Below, in pieces: positions 36,215 to 45,084 of a stretch of 64,000 bases of DNA. The stretch is from Fidelibacterota bacterium (lineage in GTDB: Bacteria > Fidelibacterota > Marinisomatia > SCGC-AAA003-L08 > JACNLC01). The notes under the pieces are model-generated. The model had not been told where the DNA came from. It saw nothing but the letters and a program-made list of their open reading frames with translations, and did no database searches. The position numbers were made by a program, and so were the translations under genes. The stretch is taken from NCBI GenBank assembly GCA_018657495.1, contig JABHXA010000010.1, positions 52,250 to 116,249 of the forward strand, given 5' to 3'. The stretch's first letter is position 1. Each line of letters begins with the position of its first letter.

Positions 36215-37540
36215 TCAATTTAAAATGATATCTTCCAGATTTAATATATTATCCTTTACCATTTTCTTTCTGATCTTATGAAGTGCGTCTATCCCCGCAT
36301 CTTCAAAAGATGTATAACTCACACCCTTAACACTGGATAAAACATTCTGATATATCTCCCGATCAGTTTTTGTCTCATAAACCGTAATTGATGCATTTCC
36401 GTATACTTGATATATCTTCATATTTGAAATCAATTCAGGTTTATCAGACCGTAAAAGCGTTTCAATATTTATTAGGATGAGAATATCCGACTCTGGTGCA
36501 TCTACAACTTTCACCAAATAGTTACTAATTAAACTCTCTTTTAAGATTGGGATTACAAGTTGGATTTTAACTTTTGTATCCAAATTTTTCTCAGTACCAA
36601 TTACAGAAATTTTTAAACCTTCTACCATTGCAGTGATATTGACAATATCAGTTGCATAAAACCACTCTGGATATCCTGAAATAATTGACTGTATATCTGG
36701 GGTTATACTGATAATCTGCTGAGTCTCTTTGTTTAGAATTCTCTCAATAAGCATTGAAGCATATCCATCTATGTTTGTCCTAGCAGATTTACTATAAACG
36801 TTTTCTCTAAACTCCATTTTTAATGGAATTCCTTTCAGGAAATCACCGGTCAAATTATCAGTGCAATGAACGGATATAGTTTTTGTATCTGGAATTCCAT
36901 ATTTGAAATGAAGCTCTTTCTTGTCGGATCTACATGATATTCTACCGACTAGGTCATTAGCAGATTGTCTGATCAATGACCACATATTTATGTATTTGCC
37001 TGTTCCTTGCGGGTATTCTACAGTCAAATCAAGATCAAGGTATTTTTCTATACCTACTGCTGCCTGATCCAACAATATAAATGTCTGTGTATCAATTTTT
37101 TCTATAGCTTTTAAAAACCAGCTATACGAAATGTCCAGAGCTAAATTTTTTCTTTTTTCTAAATTTAAATAATATGTGTGTCTTGAAAGTCGGGTTTGCA
37201 AATAGAAAATACCGTTTGCTTCATACGAATCAATGATTTCAATATTTTCGATAGTGTTGTCAATTCTCGAATTTATAACTTGCTTTGTGAATTCGTTAAC
37301 ATTGAAGTTATACTCTGTCTTGATTCCTGACATAGTCGAACTTATATTAACAGAAATTTGAGAGGCAATCTCATTTATTGCCCTGACTCGAGCATCTTCT
37401 CTATTATTTCCGATTCCAAGTCCATACCAGTAATCAGGATGAGATTGTTGATGGGTGATCCATTCAGGAAGGGGTTTCGGGCTCTGAACGCATCCAAAAG
37501 CCAAGAATAAGGTCAGTGGAAAAAAGAAAGATTTAATCAA
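36215..37540 (-). CDS. LPP20-domain lipoprotein (long, FlgT-like layout)
   Basis: The 441-residue lipoprotein (lipobox LAFGC, Cys17) opens with an LPP20 domain: PLPEWITHQQSHPDYWYGLG, then REDARVRAINEIASQISVNI. A coiled middle follows, then a beta-rich PEGA-like or Ig-like part (LTGDFLKGIPLKMEF), and a C-terminal domain (LKISVIGTEKNLD to EDIIL) that may bind within the envelope. A LPP20-like N-terminus plus two further domains recalls FlgT, but this is a structural analogy only. No flagellar gene is in the window. Confidence 0.72.
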   Translation of the reverse strand: MIKSFFFPLTLFLAFGCVQSPKPLPEWITHQQSHPDYWYGLGIGNNREDARVRAINEIASQISVNISSTMSGIKTEYNFNVNEFTKQVINSRIDNTIENIEIIDSYEANGIFYLQTRLSRHTYYLNLEKRKNLALDISYSWFLKAIEKIDTQTFILLDQAAVGIEKYLDLDLTVEYPQGTGKYINMWSLIRQSANDLVGRISCRSDKKELHFKYGIPDTKTISVHCTDNLTGDFLKGIPLKMEFRENVYSKSARTNIDGYASMLIERILNKETQQIISITPDIQSIISGYPEWFYATDIVNITAMVEGLKISVIGTEKNLDTKVKIQLVIPILKESLISNYLVKVVDAPESDILILINIETLLRSDKPELISNMKIYQVYGNASITVYETKTDREIYQNVLSSVKGVSYTSFEDAGIDALHKIRKKMVKDNILNLEDIILN

Positions 37541-37577
37541 AATAAAACCTCCCCAATATTATTATTATATATTTTAA

Positions 37578-37633
37578 TGACAATCCCATGTTATTTATCA
37601 CAAAGAACACGCACCTTAATTCATGGGTTGTCA
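37578..37633. repeat. Inverted repeat between TlpA-like and LPP20 genes
   Basis: TGACAATCCCATG (37578-37590) and CATGGGTTGTCA (37622-37633) form 12 pairs with a single bulged T and a 31-nt spacer. On the minus strand it begins 1 bp after the TlpA-like stop codon and is followed by an AT-rich stretch. It could terminate the pyrF-to-TlpA transcript or act in front of the LPP20 gene. Confidence 0.6.
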
Positions 37634-37634
37634 A

Positions 37635-38207
37635 TCATTTTTGATATGGTTGAGCTAAAGATAAATTTACGTCAGATTGAAATTGAGTATGCATGGGATG
37701 ACCTTTCATCAAAGCCCCGGGATAACTCATTCTAATCTCCCCAGTTTTATCAATTAAAAATGTCATCGGGACAGAGTAAATACCGCCATAGTCCCTTGAT
37801 ACTTTTTCAATATCCCTACTGGATCCATACAGAAGTGGGTAGTCAACATTAAAAGATTTTGTAAAATTCTTTAATGCTTTTTTTGTGTCAGAAATACTGA
37901 TCCCAAGAATAACTAATTCATCTTTATGTTTTTTTGCTAAGATATTAAACTCTGGAATTTCTATTCGACAAGGTCCACACCATGTAGCCCAAAAATTAAC
38001 AATTACTACTTTTCCTTTTAAATCACTTAAAGTAATCTCTTCATCATTAATATCCATTAATGTGAAATCGGGTGCTTGATTTATATTTCCCGTTAAATCT
38101 TCAATTGCTTTGCGCTGATTATCAGTAATTTTATTCTGAGCTATTAAGCCAAACACGCCTATAAATAAAATTGCACCTATAAATATCATCACCTGTTTTT
38201 TATTCAT
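37635..38207 (-). CDS. TlpA/ResA-like membrane-anchored thiol-disulfide oxidoreductase
   Basis: The ATG at 38207 gives 190 residues and is preceded by GGAGAG. An in-frame ATG at 38246 lies inside dsbD and hides the anchor. The anchor (VMIFIGAILFIGVFGLIAQ) leads to an AhpC-TSA/Redoxin fold with the active site WATWCGPCRIEIPEF and the cis-Pro region YSVPMTFLIDKTGEI. It should receive electrons from the DsbD encoded 13 bp upstream and reduce periplasmic disulfides, for example during cytochrome c maturation. The exact partner is unknown. Confidence 0.9.
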   Translation of the reverse strand: MNKKQVMIFIGAILFIGVFGLIAQNKITDNQRKAIEDLTGNINQAPDFTLMDINDEEITLSDLKGKVVIVNFWATWCGPCRIEIPEFNILAKKHKDELVILGISISDTKKALKNFTKSFNVDYPLLYGSSRDIEKVSRDYGGIYSVPMTFLIDKTGEIRMSYPGALMKGHPMHTQFQSDVNLSLAQPYQK

Positions 38208-38220
38208 TTTCTCTCCACTA

Positions 38221-40122
38221 CTAAAATTGTTCTGTTCCTTTTTCAAGAAATTCTAAAAATTTATTTACATTGGGATCCATACCGTGAAATCTTGTTATCT
38301 CTTTGTTATCTGGCGATAATATTACGTAAAAAGGCAATGCAGCTGTCCCAAATCTATCCACTTCCATTTGTCTATTTTCTTTATAATTATCACCACCATC
38401 GGTAAATAATCTTACAGTTATAAACTCTTCGAATTTTTTAACAACTCTGATATCTTCAAAAACATTCATTTCCATCCACCGACAATTTGTGCATGTGTAT
38501 CCTGTAAAATCAACAAATATTGGTTTTTGCTCAGCTTTTGCAATTGTCAGACCATCGGCTAGGTTATCTACCCAAATTAATGATTCTTCAGATGGTGATA
38601 TAACTATATTCTCACGACTGGAGTCGACAATTGGTGGTAGATAAGAATCAATTAAACCATGGAGCTGTTGCCCAAATAAACCACCACTAAGATATAAACC
38701 AAACGTGAGAGTTACAATTGATAACATTAATCTGGGTACACCAATTCTATCTAAATCTGAATCATGCGGCAATTTTATTTTTCCTAATAAATAGAATCCC
38801 ATCATGAATGAAAGTACTACCCATACTGCTAGCACAACTTGATTTGTGAATATCCCCCATTGCCAAACCAGATCAACATTACTGATAAATTTCATTGCTG
38901 CACCCAACTCAAGAAAACCCATTATTACTTTTACAGAATTTAGCCATCCACCACTTTTTGGCAGTCTGGCCAGATATTGCGGAAATAAGGCCAGGAAAAA
39001 AAATGGCATTGCAAATGTAGTGGCAAATGCAAGCATTCCAATAACAGGCCAAAGTATACTGCCATTGCTTGCTGCAACCAATAATAATCCGACAAATTGA
39101 ACCGTGCAGGTAAATGAAGTAATTGTAAATGTAAATGCCATAAACAGAATCCCTAGAACTCCACCTTTAGATTCCTGATTCAGGCTGAATTGTCTGAGTG
39201 AAGCGGGTAATTGTAATTCAAAATGACCAAATAGACTAAATGCAAAAATCACAAATAAACTGGCGATGAATATATTCATCCAAGGACTTGAAGCAAGTTG
39301 ATTAGCACCTGTAGCGCCAAGGGTGAAAGCCAAAATCAAACCCAAGCCTGTAAAAATCACTATTATTCCCAACGCATAAATACCTGCGTCTCTAACCGGG
39401 CTACTGCCATCATCTTCACCCTGTTTTGTGAAATATGATACTGTTATAGGTATCATCGGGAATACACAAGGCGTAAGCAAAGCAAGAAGTCCCATTGAAA
39501 AGGCAAGAAGTAAAAAAGAAAATAAACCTTCATTTATTGCCTCGTCAAGAGAGCCCATATCAGTAGCAGAATCATCAACCTCGAGATAGGTGGCAACAGT
39601 GTATTCTGAGGTGGGAATCAGAGTATGGTCTTCCCTGCTTTCCCCTGATTCTATACTGATTGGAAAAGAAAAATCATCCCAATGGGGAATGCATTTTGTC
39701 TCATCACAAGCAAGGTAACTAAAAACAGCTTCTATCTCATATTCACCAGGCTCCAATTCCTGATTTATCACCAAACCCTGAGTTAGCTCAAAATTTCCAT
39801 CCAGATAGGCAATGACCATATCAAAATTTTCATCATAACTTGTTTTAGGAGTTGGTTCGTTTATAATTCCAACGACTGAGAAAAAATTGCTATCAGCATA
39901 TTCGATGTTTGTTGGACTCAGACTCAAATCAGGATGGACTGAGTAAATATGAAATTTACGTTCAATGCTTACATCTAATTTTAACTGGATGGATTCACCG
40001 GCACGGATATTATTTGGTTGAACCGATGCATCAAAAGACACAGTATTCAAATCATCTAAAAAAGCATTCTGTGAAAATGAAATTGTTAATAATATTAATG
40101 TAAGAAAGTTATTTATTTTCAT
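38221..40122 (-). CDS. dsbD: Thiol:disulfide interchange protein DsbD
   Basis: A 633-residue protein with all three DsbD domains. The N-terminal Ig-like domain has its cysteine pair (ACDETKC). The eight-helix membrane domain has both functional cysteines, in LLTPCVFPMIPI and TSFTCTVQFVG. The C-terminal thioredoxin domain has FTGYTCTNCRWMEMNVF. It carries electrons from cytoplasmic thioredoxin to the periplasm. The start abuts the patatin stop directly (TAG-ATG), and the TlpA-like gene follows. Confidence 0.95.
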   Translation of the reverse strand: MKINNFLTLILLTISFSQNAFLDDLNTVSFDASVQPNNIRAGESIQLKLDVSIERKFHIYSVHPDLSLSPTNIEYADSNFFSVVGIINEPTPKTSYDENFDMVIAYLDGNFELTQGLVINQELEPGEYEIEAVFSYLACDETKCIPHWDDFSFPISIESGESREDHTLIPTSEYTVATYLEVDDSATDMGSLDEAINEGLFSFLLLAFSMGLLALLTPCVFPMIPITVSYFTKQGEDDGSSPVRDAGIYALGIIVIFTGLGLILAFTLGATGANQLASSPWMNIFIASLFVIFAFSLFGHFELQLPASLRQFSLNQESKGGVLGILFMAFTFTITSFTCTVQFVGLLLVAASNGSILWPVIGMLAFATTFAMPFFFLALFPQYLARLPKSGGWLNSVKVIMGFLELGAAMKFISNVDLVWQWGIFTNQVVLAVWVVLSFMMGFYLLGKIKLPHDSDLDRIGVPRLMLSIVTLTFGLYLSGGLFGQQLHGLIDSYLPPIVDSSRENIVISPSEESLIWVDNLADGLTIAKAEQKPIFVDFTGYTCTNCRWMEMNVFEDIRVVKKFEEFITVRLFTDGGDNYKENRQMEVDRFGTAALPFYVILSPDNKEITRFHGMDPNVNKFLEFLEKGTEQF

Positions 40123-41052
40123 CTATTTCTCAAATTTTGTTAATAATTTTTTGATCAGCATTTTAAAAATCGAAATATTTAACTTTGACTGAATTTTATT
40201 TAAATTGTTACAGACAACTTCGTAACCCTTTTCAATAAATAAATCTATTTTATCGAAATCGGCCCAGAATACATTTCCAGTTTCCGGATATAATATAATA
40301 TCAGTTTCATTTTTAATATATGAATTCAACCGAATCGAAGTTATTTGATCAGTGCGACTCAATATCTGTAATAAGTTTGGTGATTCAAAGGGAGCAAATT
40401 TACGGATATTTATATCTATCGCAACCGTAACATCAGCGCCCATTTCTTTTAATAGCATAACTGGATACGGCATTGAAACAGCGCCATCCACTAACATCAT
40501 GTCTCCCATAATTACCGGCTGCATATAACCAGGGATAGAACTAGAGGCTGTTACAGCCTGGATTAAATCACCTGAATCAAAAATTACATCCTGACCGTTA
40601 TTTAAATTTACTGAAACACATTTAAATGGAATTTTTAGGTCAGTAAATAATTTAACAGGCAATAGGTATTCTAACACAGAAACTAATCTTGTTGATTTAA
40701 GCAATCCTAATCGATCGTTAACAATTTTCATTGAAACCATATCTTTAACTGGTTTTGTGATGGATTGAAAAAAAGAACTGCCTTTTTTAGAATTAATCCT
40801 GTCAAGTCCAATGGATTGATACAAGTCACTTTTTAAAAATTCACGAAACCTACTTTCGACCCAATCAGGATCTAGAGTTGCTGCGTACATAGCACCAATT
40901 ACTGCGCCAATTGATGAGCCCGTAATAAAATCAACTTTAATAGATTTATCCCGCAAAGCTTTTAGCACACCAATATGCGATAATCCTCTTGCCCCGCCTG
41001 CCCCAAGGGCAAGGCCAAGCAGTTTGCGATTAGAGTATTTTCGAGAATTAAT
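40123..41052 (-). CDS. Patatin-like phospholipase, apparent ATT start
   Basis: The 309-residue product contains the patatin oxyanion-hole motif GLALGAGGARGLSHIGV, the nucleophile elbow GSSIG and the dyad region DGAVSMPYP. It should hydrolyse acyl esters, as the RssA/YlbK group does. No ATG, GTG or TTG lies between the upstream in-frame stop (41065-41067) and that motif. The first GTG, at 40968, would delete the oxyanion hole. An ATT at 41052 has AAGGA 5 nt upstream and sits 16 bp after the cyclophilin stop, so I take it as the start. A CTG just before GLALG is an alternative without a Shine-Dalgarno sequence. Confidence 0.78.
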   Translation of the reverse strand: MNSRKYSNRKLLGLALGAGGARGLSHIGVLKALRDKSIKVDFITGSSIGAVIGAMYAATLDPDWVESRFREFLKSDLYQSIGLDRINSKKGSSFFQSITKPVKDMVSMKIVNDRLGLLKSTRLVSVLEYLLPVKLFTDLKIPFKCVSVNLNNGQDVIFDSGDLIQAVTASSSIPGYMQPVIMGDMMLVDGAVSMPYPVMLLKEMGADVTVAIDINIRKFAPFESPNLLQILSRTDQITSIRLNSYIKNETDIILYPETGNVFWADFDKIDLFIEKGYEVVCNNLNKIQSKLNISIFKMLIKKLLTKFEK

Positions 41053-41057
41053 TGCTA

Positions 41058-41062
41058 TCCTT
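41058..41062 (-). promoter_or_regulatory. Shine-Dalgarno before the ATT start of the patatin gene
   Basis: AAGGA on the minus strand, 5 nt before ATT (41052-41050). It is the main support for this rare start codon. Confidence 0.55.
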
Positions 41063-41068
41063 CGCTAC

Positions 41069-41947
41069 TTATTTACTGTTAACAACTCGAACAGATTTCA
41101 TTCTGACTGGCATTACTGGTTTAGTACTTTTTAGTTCATTCTGCATCTTCCATGTATAACTTGATTTTGTCTCGTCTCCAGGGATTGGAGCATAAATTGC
41201 CTTACCTGTTTTAGGATCTTTTAAAGCAATCCAATTGTCAGAATTTTCACCTTTTGGAATAGAATTTTTGAAATATGCCTTTACCTGATCATATCCCGTA
41301 GCGGTATTTACAATCCTATCAATTACCTCTATATTTTCTATAACCTCACCAAATGCTGTGTATTGACCATCTAGGTGGGTTGCATCCTCAACACAAATAA
41401 AAAATTGACTCCCTGCAGAATTTGGATTACTGGATCGGGCCATTGAAAGAATCCCACGCCTGTGTTTTACCTTGCTAAATTCGGCGTTAACAGTCCATCC
41501 AGGGCTGCCGGTGCCATCATTATCAGGGTTTCCGTCCCTTGAAAGAATATCACCCCCCTGGATCATAAACCCTGGAATTACACGGTGAAAACTTGTTCCA
41601 TCGTAAAATCCACTATTTGCTAATTTTTTAAAATTAAGACAATGATTTGGAGCCACTTTCGGATTTAATCTTATTTTAAGTGTTCCCAATGTCGTTTCCA
41701 AAATAACAATATCGTCATTATCTACAGGCGACGGTTCAAACGCTTCAGCTTTTTTTTGTATCTCATCAATTTCTTGGTTATTTAATGGTTTATAAAATGG
41801 ATCAAGCTCTTGCTTATTCGGTACTAAATTCCCCAATTCAAGTCCTTTCTTCAAATCGAATTTCTTTAATTTATCTAGTTTGTCACTTTTACTATCTTGA
41901 CCAAAGCAAAATATTGTCACCATAATTGCAATTAATATATATTTCAA
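41069..41947 (-). CDS. Exported cyclophilin-type peptidyl-prolyl isomerase
   Basis: The 292-residue protein has a signal peptide (MKYILIAIMVTIFCFG), a Lys- and Glu-rich linker of about 60 residues, and a cyclophilin domain. The domain shows SFHRVIPGFMIQGGD with the catalytic Arg, then ILSMARSSNPNSAGSQFFI and LDGQYTAFGEV. The C-terminal tail is longer than in PpiA. It probably assists folding in the periplasm. It precedes the patatin gene by 16 bp and follows pyrE after a 79-bp gap. Confidence 0.92.
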   Translation of the reverse strand: MKYILIAIMVTIFCFGQDSKSDKLDKLKKFDLKKGLELGNLVPNKQELDPFYKPLNNQEIDEIQKKAEAFEPSPVDNDDIVILETTLGTLKIRLNPKVAPNHCLNFKKLANSGFYDGTSFHRVIPGFMIQGGDILSRDGNPDNDGTGSPGWTVNAEFSKVKHRRGILSMARSSNPNSAGSQFFICVEDATHLDGQYTAFGEVIENIEVIDRIVNTATGYDQVKAYFKNSIPKGENSDNWIALKDPKTGKAIYAPIPGDETKSSYTWKMQNELKSTKPVMPVRMKSVRVVNSK

Positions 41948-42026
41948 ATTAACTCCTTTTAAGTCTATTTATATATGATTAAACTTGTTTCAGTTCACAG
42001 ATTTTAATTTACTATAATTTCTATTA

Positions 42027-42602
42027 TTATTTACCTGATCTACCAAGTGCGGTGATTGGAATTGACTGACAACACATCTCACATTGATCAGGTTCCCAAC
42101 TATCAATAGGTAGTTTTAATAATGAATGAAGATGTCGCCCAGCGAACATTTGCTTGGAGCTTCTTGTCACCAAATTCACAATACCGACTATTACGCCATT
42201 CATTGACTCTGCAAGATCAATCAATTCTATTATAGATCCTCCAGTAGTGACAATATCTTCTACAATTAGAATTCTCATACCAGGATCAAAATGGAATCCC
42301 CTTCTAAATACCATTTTACCATTGACTCTTTCACTAAAAATATGTTTTACTTTTAAGTGCCTGCCAACCCCACCGGCCAGTAAAATTCCTCCTACAGCAG
42401 CACCCAAGACCAATTCGATTTTTTTATCATTATATGGATACGCCATCGCTCTGCAAACCTGATCCAAAGCATCCGGATTTTCAAGTACTCGGAATTTTTC
42501 GATATATCTATTACTATGTCTTCCAGAAGTTAATTTAAAATGACCTTCTAACAATGCACCAGTATCTTTTAATAACTGCAACAATTCGTTTTTATTGATC
42601 AT
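42027..42602 (-). CDS. pyrE: Orotate phosphoribosyltransferase
   Basis: A 191-residue enzyme that joins orotate and PRPP to form OMP. It shows the KLTSGRHSNRYIEK substrate region, the PRPP-binding motif ILIVEDIVTTGGSI, and the flexible loop with SERVNGKMVFRRGF. The C-terminus has a Cys cluster (CEMCC). The ATG overlaps the pyrF stop by 4 bp (ATGA), so OMP synthesis and decarboxylation are co-translated. Confidence 0.95.
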   Translation of the reverse strand: MINKNELLQLLKDTGALLEGHFKLTSGRHSNRYIEKFRVLENPDALDQVCRAMAYPYNDKKIELVLGAAVGGILLAGGVGRHLKVKHIFSERVNGKMVFRRGFHFDPGMRILIVEDIVTTGGSIIELIDLAESMNGVIVGIVNLVTRSSKQMFAGRHLHSLLKLPIDSWEPDQCEMCCQSIPITALGRSGK

Positions 42603-43402
42603 AAATAATTCCTGATTTTGGAAGTATATGACAACGCCGCTTTACGAATATCGTCCTGTGATGAACTACCAGCATATAATATCCCTCTTGATACATTAAT
42701 TAAACCAATCCCATTTTTATTCCCTATTTCCACAGATTGTTTCAAATCTCCTCCCTGAGCCCCAATTCCAGGTATCAGCCAACTTAAACCGGGTGATGAC
42801 TTCCGCAGAGATGTCATCATGTCTGCTTTTGTAGCACCTACAACAATACCAAGATTATTATTAATCTTATTTAACTCAGTTACGAGATTTGCAACCTTCT
42901 GGAATAGCATTTGAGTCCCGTCTGTAAAAAACTGAAAATCTGCTGCACCAGGATTTGAGGTTAAGGCCAGAACGAATGCTCCTTTTGTTTTATCTTCAAT
43001 AAATGGTAATATTGAATCGCGGCCCATATACGGAGAAATTGTAGCTGCATCGAAACCCATAGTGCTAAACAATGACCTTGCGTATTGTATTGAGGTATTT
43101 CCAATATCACCTCGCTTCGCATCAGCAATTACAATAGCTCTTTTATTTATGTAAGCCATTAGATTTTCAAGCCATTTTACACCGCGGGATCCATGACGTT
43201 CATAAAAAGCCAAATTAACTTTGTATACTGGGCAAAGATCTATTGTACAATCAATAACGTTCTTGGAGAATCTTTCAAGATAATCCAATTCTTTTTCATT
43301 TGAGGGTGGAAGCTTTTTATAATCAACATCCAAACCGAGACATAAAACGGTTTTCTTATCATTACAGGCTTTTTCTAAACGGTTATTAAATGCTATTTCC
43401 AT
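42599..43402 (-). CDS. pyrF: Orotidine 5'-phosphate decarboxylase (subfamily 2)
   Basis: The 267-residue TIM-barrel enzyme turns OMP into UMP. The active-site motif VIADAKRGDIGNTS is present, along with LCLGLDVD at strand 1 and IPGIGAQGGD near the phosphate site. Length and motif version fit the longer type-2 PyrF found in Bacteroidetes, actinobacteria and myxobacteria. It is the first gene of the minus-strand unit that continues through pyrE, cyclophilin, patatin, dsbD and the TlpA-like gene. Confidence 0.95.
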   Translation of the reverse strand: MEIAFNNRLEKACNDKKTVLCLGLDVDYKKLPPSNEKELDYLERFSKNVIDCTIDLCPVYKVNLAFYERHGSRGVKWLENLMAYINKRAIVIADAKRGDIGNTSIQYARSLFSTMGFDAATISPYMGRDSILPFIEDKTKGAFVLALTSNPGAADFQFFTDGTQMLFQKVANLVTELNKINNNLGIVVGATKADMMTSLRKSSPGLSWLIPGIGAQGGDLKQSVEIGNKNGIGLINVSRGILYAGSSSQDDIRKAALSYTSKIRNYL

Positions 43403-43510
43403 AGCAATAAATTTACTTCAACAGGATGTTCTCAAGTCTTTTCTTTTTTTATTCGGTTTTGATTTCACGTAGGTATGTAATGAGTAAATTATTTAAATTT
43501 CACACTACTC

Positions 43511-44089
43511 ATGGAACAGCTAACACTTGGAATTATCGAGAAATCAAAAGTCAAAGTTATCGCATCATCCGCTTATGGTTTTAGCGTTGAGCTAGTAGAG
43601 CATGTTGGTAAAGATGACCATGCCCAGTTGTTTGGAGTATCTGAAGAAATGGTTGCCATATTTGGTCCTCAAGCCAGGTTAACCAGAAAAAATATTCATA
43701 AATTTTTTAATGAAAACACATTACCCTTTATCGCTAGATATAAGGGTATAATCATTGGATATATCATTGGGGTGCCTTTAGAATACTTTAAAAATGAATC
43801 ATGGTCGCATGTTGATGTAAATCTGGGCAAAGAAAATACAATTTACACATATGCTTTTGTTGTCAGAAGCAAGTTCAGAAAAAAAGGCGGATATGCAAAA
43901 ACTATCAAAAAAATATACATCAATTGGGCAAAAAAACGAGGATATAAATATATAACCGGTCATGTGAAGCAAGGTATCGCATCTCAATTTACGAAGGATA
44001 CAGAGATAGTAAAAATTTTCAATAGCTGGTATGGATTGTCTACACCATTTGAATATTATCGTCGCCCACTTAAACCTTTGCGTTTATAA
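43511..44089 (+). CDS. GNAT-like acetyltransferase
   Basis: The 192-residue product has a GNAT-type core: PFIARYKGIIIGYIIGVPLE, then YTYAFVVRSKFRKKGGYAKT, which stands in the place of the acetyl-CoA motif Q/RxxGxG/A, then GYKYITGHV. Acceptor substrate is unknown. It stands alone on the plus strand, divergent from pyrF. The 108-bp gap before it should hold both promoters. Confidence 0.7.
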   Translation: MEQLTLGIIEKSKVKVIASSAYGFSVELVEHVGKDDHAQLFGVSEEMVAIFGPQARLTRKNIHKFFNENTLPFIARYKGIIIGYIIGVPLEYFKNESWSHVDVNLGKENTIYTYAFVVRSKFRKKGGYAKTIKKIYINWAKKRGYKYITGHVKQGIASQFTKDTEIVKIFNSWYGLSTPFEYYRRPLKPLRL

Positions 44090-44157
44090 AATCAGCTTTG
44101 TTATCAAATTTAAATAGAAAATATACTCAAATAATTATCATAGAAAATAATTGATAT

Positions 44158-45066
44158 ATGAAATTTACAAGTTACATCCTGGTTTTGTCATTTTTCTCCA
44201 ATATACACGCTGAATCTCTATTTCAGGTATTTCAAAATTCAGGTCCGGCAAATGGATATGATGTGTACATAGAATTGAACTCGGAAAACATCTATACCGG
44301 AGGACTTGGAATCTATGAGGGCTCTGTTTATATTGAAGGAAACGGTGCAGTTATCAATCTTCAAGATGGCGGTGGAATATGGACATATGCTGATGATCAA
44401 TCTCCTGCCAGTCTGGAAATAAACCGATGCACAATTATAAATGGGGCTTATTACGGAATTAATTTTGCCGGCACTGCAACAGGTTCAGTAACAAATTGCA
44501 ATATAATTAATAGTGGGATGGGATTTCAAGCTTTAGACTTTTCTGTGGTAGAACTAAAAAATTGTAACATTATGGCAAATGAAATATACGGTGTTGCGAT
44601 TTTCAGTGAGAACCCTGATGTAAGTATCTCCTTTTGTAATGCTTGGAATAATGGTGAAGATTATATGGAGAACTGCCCTGGCTGAGGAAATATCTGGACA
44701 CCGTTGGTGCCCGAACCTGGAACCGGAAATATTTATTCAGATCCTCTATTTACCGAACTATCCTTATTAGATTTTTCATTGAATATTGATTCTCCATGTA
44801 TTGATGCTGGTGATCCCTTTGAATTCGACCCTGATGATACAGTCTGCGATATAGGTGCAATATTTTTTTCACAAGAAGTTCAACAATCAGGTGATTGCAA
44901 TGAGGATGGTTGGATAAACGTGATGGATATCGTCGTTCTAATAAATTCATGTATCCTTGCTGTGGATAATCTTGAAGATTGTATAACATGTGGAGATATG
45001 AATTCGGATGAAACTGTGGATGTTCTTGATATAATTATAATCTTAAACTGGATAATTTCAGAATAA
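44158..45066 (+). pseudogene. Secreted beta-helix/dockerin protein interrupted by an in-frame TGA
   Basis: One reading frame runs from the ATG at 44158 to the TAA at 45066, broken only by TGA at 44683-44685. The first part has a signal peptide (MKFTSYILVLSFFSNIHA) and right-handed beta-helix repeats (CTIINGAYYGINF and CNIINSGMGFQAL). After the TGA the same fold continues (IYSDPLFTELSLLDFSL, then SPCIDAGDP), followed by a two-loop dockerin (GDCNEDGWINVMDIVVLI and GDMNSDETVDVLDIIIIL). The joined product would be 302 residues. A recent nonsense mutation or a sequencing error is most likely. Other genes here use TGA as stop, so a changed code is unlikely. Confidence 0.8.
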
Positions 45067-45084
45067 TAAATACTAGGTTAAGAT

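Noticed and set aside
44683..44685. Altered genetic code (TGA as Gly or Trp)
   Set aside because: Several intact genes here (pilA, pyrF, the TlpA-like gene) end in TGA at the expected place, so TGA is a normal stop.
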